Positions 38,645 through 40,602 of a stretch of DNA of 40,602 bases are shown here, in pieces (the stretch's first letter is position 1; each line of letters starts with the position of its first letter). A program made the translations under genes and the position numbers. The notes under the pieces are model-generated. The model was not told the DNA's origin, did not search any database, and saw only the letters and a program-made list of their open reading frames with translations. The DNA is from an uncultured Collinsella sp. (GTDB lineage Bacteria; Actinomycetota; Coriobacteriia; Coriobacteriales; Coriobacteriaceae), in NCBI GenBank assembly GCA_900548515.1, contig URKU01000008.1, positions 1-40,602 on the forward strand, given 5' to 3'.

Positions 38645-40315
38645 CTAAACCTCCATGACGACCGGGATGATCATCGGACGGGTGCGAGTACGGCTCCAGA
38701 TAAAGTTAGAGAGCGAATCGCGCACGGCCTTGCGAATGGCATCGGAACCGCTGCTCGTAAAGCTGAACTTGCCCTTCTCGATCGTCTTCATAATGGACGC
38801 GGAGGCATCCTCGGAGAACTGGTCGTCGATGGCAAACGAGACGCCGCGGCCCGAGAACTCGATGGCCTCGATCTTCTTGTGCTTGAGCGAGACGATGGCA
38901 ACAGCGGTAACCATACCGTCGTTGGCGAGCTTCTGACGATCACGCAGGACGATGGGGTCGGTATCGCCGATGCGCAGGCCGTCGACGTAAACGACGCCGG
39001 ACTCGACGGGCGTACCGCGCTTAACGATACCGCCGCGCATCTCGAGCGTGTCGCCGTTGTCGAGGATAAAGATATGATCGTCCTTGAGACCCATCTTGCG
39101 GGCCAGCTGGGCATGGGCGCGCAGATGCACGGCTTCACCGTGAACCGGCATAAAGTACGTGGGCTTGGCCATGGCCATCAGGAGCTTGAGCTCCTCCTGG
39201 CTACCGTGACCGGAAACGTGAACGAGGGCGCGGTTCTTATCCCACACGTCGCAGCCGAGCTTGGCCAGGCTGTTGACGACCTGCTGGACGGCTTTCTCAT
39301 TGCCGGGAACAGGAGTTGCCGAGAGGATAACGGTATCGCCCTCGTGGATGGAGAGCGTCTTGTGCTCGCCATTGGCCATGCGGGACAGGGCCGACAGCGG
39401 CTCGCCCTGCGAACCGGTGCACATGACAACAATCTTGTCGTCAGGCAGGTTATCAATGTCAAAGGCATCGATGATATCGGCGTCGTCGATGTTGAGGTAG
39501 CCAAGCTCGCGCGCCACGCGGGTGTTAGTGAGCATGGAGCGACCGGTCACAACGACCTTACGGCCGCACTTGCGGGCGGCATCGCAGATCTGCTGCAAAC
39601 GATGGATGTGGCTCGAGAACGACGCAACGAACACGCGACCCGGCGCGTTCTTGATGGCGTGCAGCAGGTTGGGACCAACCTCGGCCTCGGACTTGGTAAA
39701 GCCGGGAACCGTGGCGTTGGTGGAGTCAGAAAGCAGCAGGTCGATACCCTGCTTGGCAAAGCGGCTGATAGCGGCATAGTCGGGCGTGACGCCGTCGATG
39801 GGCGTCTGGTCGAGCTTAAAGTCGCCGGTGTGCATAACGGTACCCTGGTTGGTGCGGATGAACACGCCCAGAGCGCCGGGAATGGAGTGCGTCATCGAGA
39901 AGAAGTCGAGCGAGATGCCGCCGAGGTTGACATGGCTGCCGCCCTTGACCTCGCGGAACTTGGGTGCGCGGATGCGGAACTCAGAAAGCTTGCCTTCGAT
40001 AAAGCCAAGCGTCAGCTTGCTCGAGAAGATGGGCACCTTGTTGTTGAGGTCCTGCAGCAGATACGGAAGCGAACCGGTGTGGTCCTCGTGGCCGTGGGTG
40101 ACGACGATACCGCGGAGCTTCTCCTCGTTCTCCAGAACATAGGTGTAGTCGGGAAGCACCAGGTCAATACCGGGCTGGGAATCGTCGGGGAACATGAGGC
40201 CAGCGTCAACGAGCACCATGTCGTCGCCGCATTCGAAGACCGTCATGTTCTTGCCGATGCCGTCAAGGCCGCCGAGCGGAATGATCTTCAAGGGAGATGA
40301 TTTTTTAGCTGCCAT
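38645..40315 (-). CDS. rnj: Ribonuclease J
   Basis: Metallo-beta-lactamase-fold RNase with 5'-exonuclease and endonuclease activity in RNA maturation and decay. The 556-residue protein has the metal site HGHEDH (H74, H76, D78, H79), a later GDFKLD block, the beta-CASP domain (SDSTNATVPG, SFSSHIHRLQQI, CTGSQGEP) and a C-terminal domain. No extended basic N-terminus as in mycobacteria is present. It heads the minus-strand run rnj-ftsK-rodZ-yajQ-rimO-pgsA. In Actinobacteria the order dapA-rnj-ftsK is common, and the terminator at 40565-40587 may belong to such an upstream gene. ATG 40315 follows GAAAGGAAAC at a slightly long distance. Confidence 0.96.
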   Translation of the reverse strand: MAAKKSSPLKIIPLGGLDGIGKNMTVFECGDDMVLVDAGLMFPDDSQPGIDLVLPDYTYVLENEEKLRGIVVTHGHEDHTGSLPYLLQDLNNKVPIFSSKLTLGFIEGKLSEFRIRAPKFREVKGGSHVNLGGISLDFFSMTHSIPGALGVFIRTNQGTVMHTGDFKLDQTPIDGVTPDYAAISRFAKQGIDLLLSDSTNATVPGFTKSEAEVGPNLLHAIKNAPGRVFVASFSSHIHRLQQICDAARKCGRKVVVTGRSMLTNTRVARELGYLNIDDADIIDAFDIDNLPDDKIVVMCTGSQGEPLSALSRMANGEHKTLSIHEGDTVILSATPVPGNEKAVQQVVNSLAKLGCDVWDKNRALVHVSGHGSQEELKLLMAMAKPTYFMPVHGEAVHLRAHAQLARKMGLKDDHIFILDNGDTLEMRGGIVKRGTPVESGVVYVDGLRIGDTDPIVLRDRQKLANDGMVTAVAIVSLKHKKIEAIEFSGRGVSFAIDDQFSEDASASIMKTIEKGKFSFTSSGSDAIRKAVRDSLSNFIWSRTRTRPMIIPVVMEV

Positions 40316-40602
40316 AGGTTAGTGTGGTTTCCTTTCTTCGAAACGGGTCTGGAACAACCGACGGGGCGCTTCTGGCAAACCGACCGCCGGGAACGTACAA
40401 ACATGCATCGCAGAGTCGAAGCAATAACCACAGTATGATACCCATTTGCACAACAACAGACCACCCATGCATCAAAGCCCCATCTGAACCTGTGCATCCC
40501 GCCGGTCAGGGCTCAGCGGCCCCGGCACGGGCTAAGTTTCCTGCTCTACAGTCCTGCTCACGACGGAGGCCACATTAAGTGGCCTCCTGTTCGTGCGGAA
40601 CT
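40316..40602. other. Upstream region of rnj, no gene seen
   Basis: These 287 bases hold the rnj leader. A possible minus-strand -10 (TATCAT, 40444-40439) has only a poor -35 (TGGTCT) 17 bp away. A GC-rich block at about 40490-40560 could fold but matches no riboswitch or small RNA that I recognise. The frames here are short and lack family features. Confidence 0.5.
40565..40587. terminator. Hairpin at the right edge
   Basis: A perfect 9-bp stem GGAGGCCAC / GTGGCCTCC with a 5-base loop. The downstream T content is low on both strands. It probably ends a gene outside the window on the minus strand. Confidence 0.6.

Noticed and set aside
38471..40300. 609-codon plus-strand frame opposite rnj and the ftsK start
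   Set aside because: Product is Asp/Gly/Val/Leu repeats typical of antisense translation of GC-rich genes; rnj on the other strand is certain.
40316..40602. Riboswitch or small RNA upstream of rnj
   Set aside because: GC-rich folds are possible, but I could not match any known class and would need covariance-model searches.

Overview
The window looks like a chromosome segment of a high-GC Gram-positive bacterium of the class Coriobacteriia, most likely Collinsella or a close relative. This is inferred from gene content, GC-rich third codon positions, GTG and TTG starts, an actinobacterial pgsA-like / FHA (GarA-like) / MerR (FtsR-like) cluster, and RNase Y, RNase J and SpoVS together. I could not run a database search. 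No prophage, CRISPR array or intact insertion sequence was seen.

Layout. Positions 1-10369 (+) are a dense run of housekeeping genes: plsC (5' end cut), ispH, a DUF512 radical-SAM protein, der, plsY, gpsA, rpe, a cysteine desulfurase, a Nif3-like protein, a coiled-coil zinc-ribbon protein and coaBC. A tRNA-Pro(GGG) with its own promoter and terminator follows. Next come a CDP-alcohol phosphatidyltransferase, an FHA protein, a MerR regulator, apt, an NlpC/P60 cell-wall hydrolase and degV (+, to 15669). A DUF1836 regulator and trxB lie on the minus strand, and a diacylglycerol glycosyltransferase on the plus strand. An intergenic stretch at 18868-19321 is filled with long palindromic repeats. 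Then dut, nrdR and a LysM protein (-) face lexA (+) across three LexA boxes. Behind lexA is an acyltransferase pseudogene broken by one stop codon. From 22213 to the right end everything is on the minus strand. In transcription order this is rnj, ftsK, rodZ-like, yajQ, rimO, pgsA, cinA, recA (SOS box), recX, rny, a GHKL ATPase, spoVS, miaB, miaA and hflX.

How it fits together. Phospholipid synthesis is represented by plsC, plsY, gpsA, two PgsA-type enzymes and a glycolipid synthase. DNA damage response is represented by lexA, recA, recX and a LysM division-inhibitor-like gene that appears to lead a nrdR-dut operon. RNA decay and modification are represented by rny, rnj, miaA, miaB and rimO. 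Chromosome segregation and cell shape are represented by ftsK and rodZ.

The most interesting non-textbook signals are these. (1) A 28-bp operator, 25/28 identical, lies upstream of both degV and the DUF1836 regulator gene, which suggests a small undescribed regulon. (2) A family of hairpin repeats has a conserved asymmetric core inside outer stems of different sequence, with a 47-bp near-perfect palindrome between two copies. (3) An array of ACCAAA motifs is spaced about 11 bp apart upstream of the recA promoter. (4) A GHKL ATPase sits between rny and spoVS, the position held by ymdB in Bacillus. (5) nrdR and dut appear to lie under LexA control, with a 12-bp stem covering the nrdR start codon.
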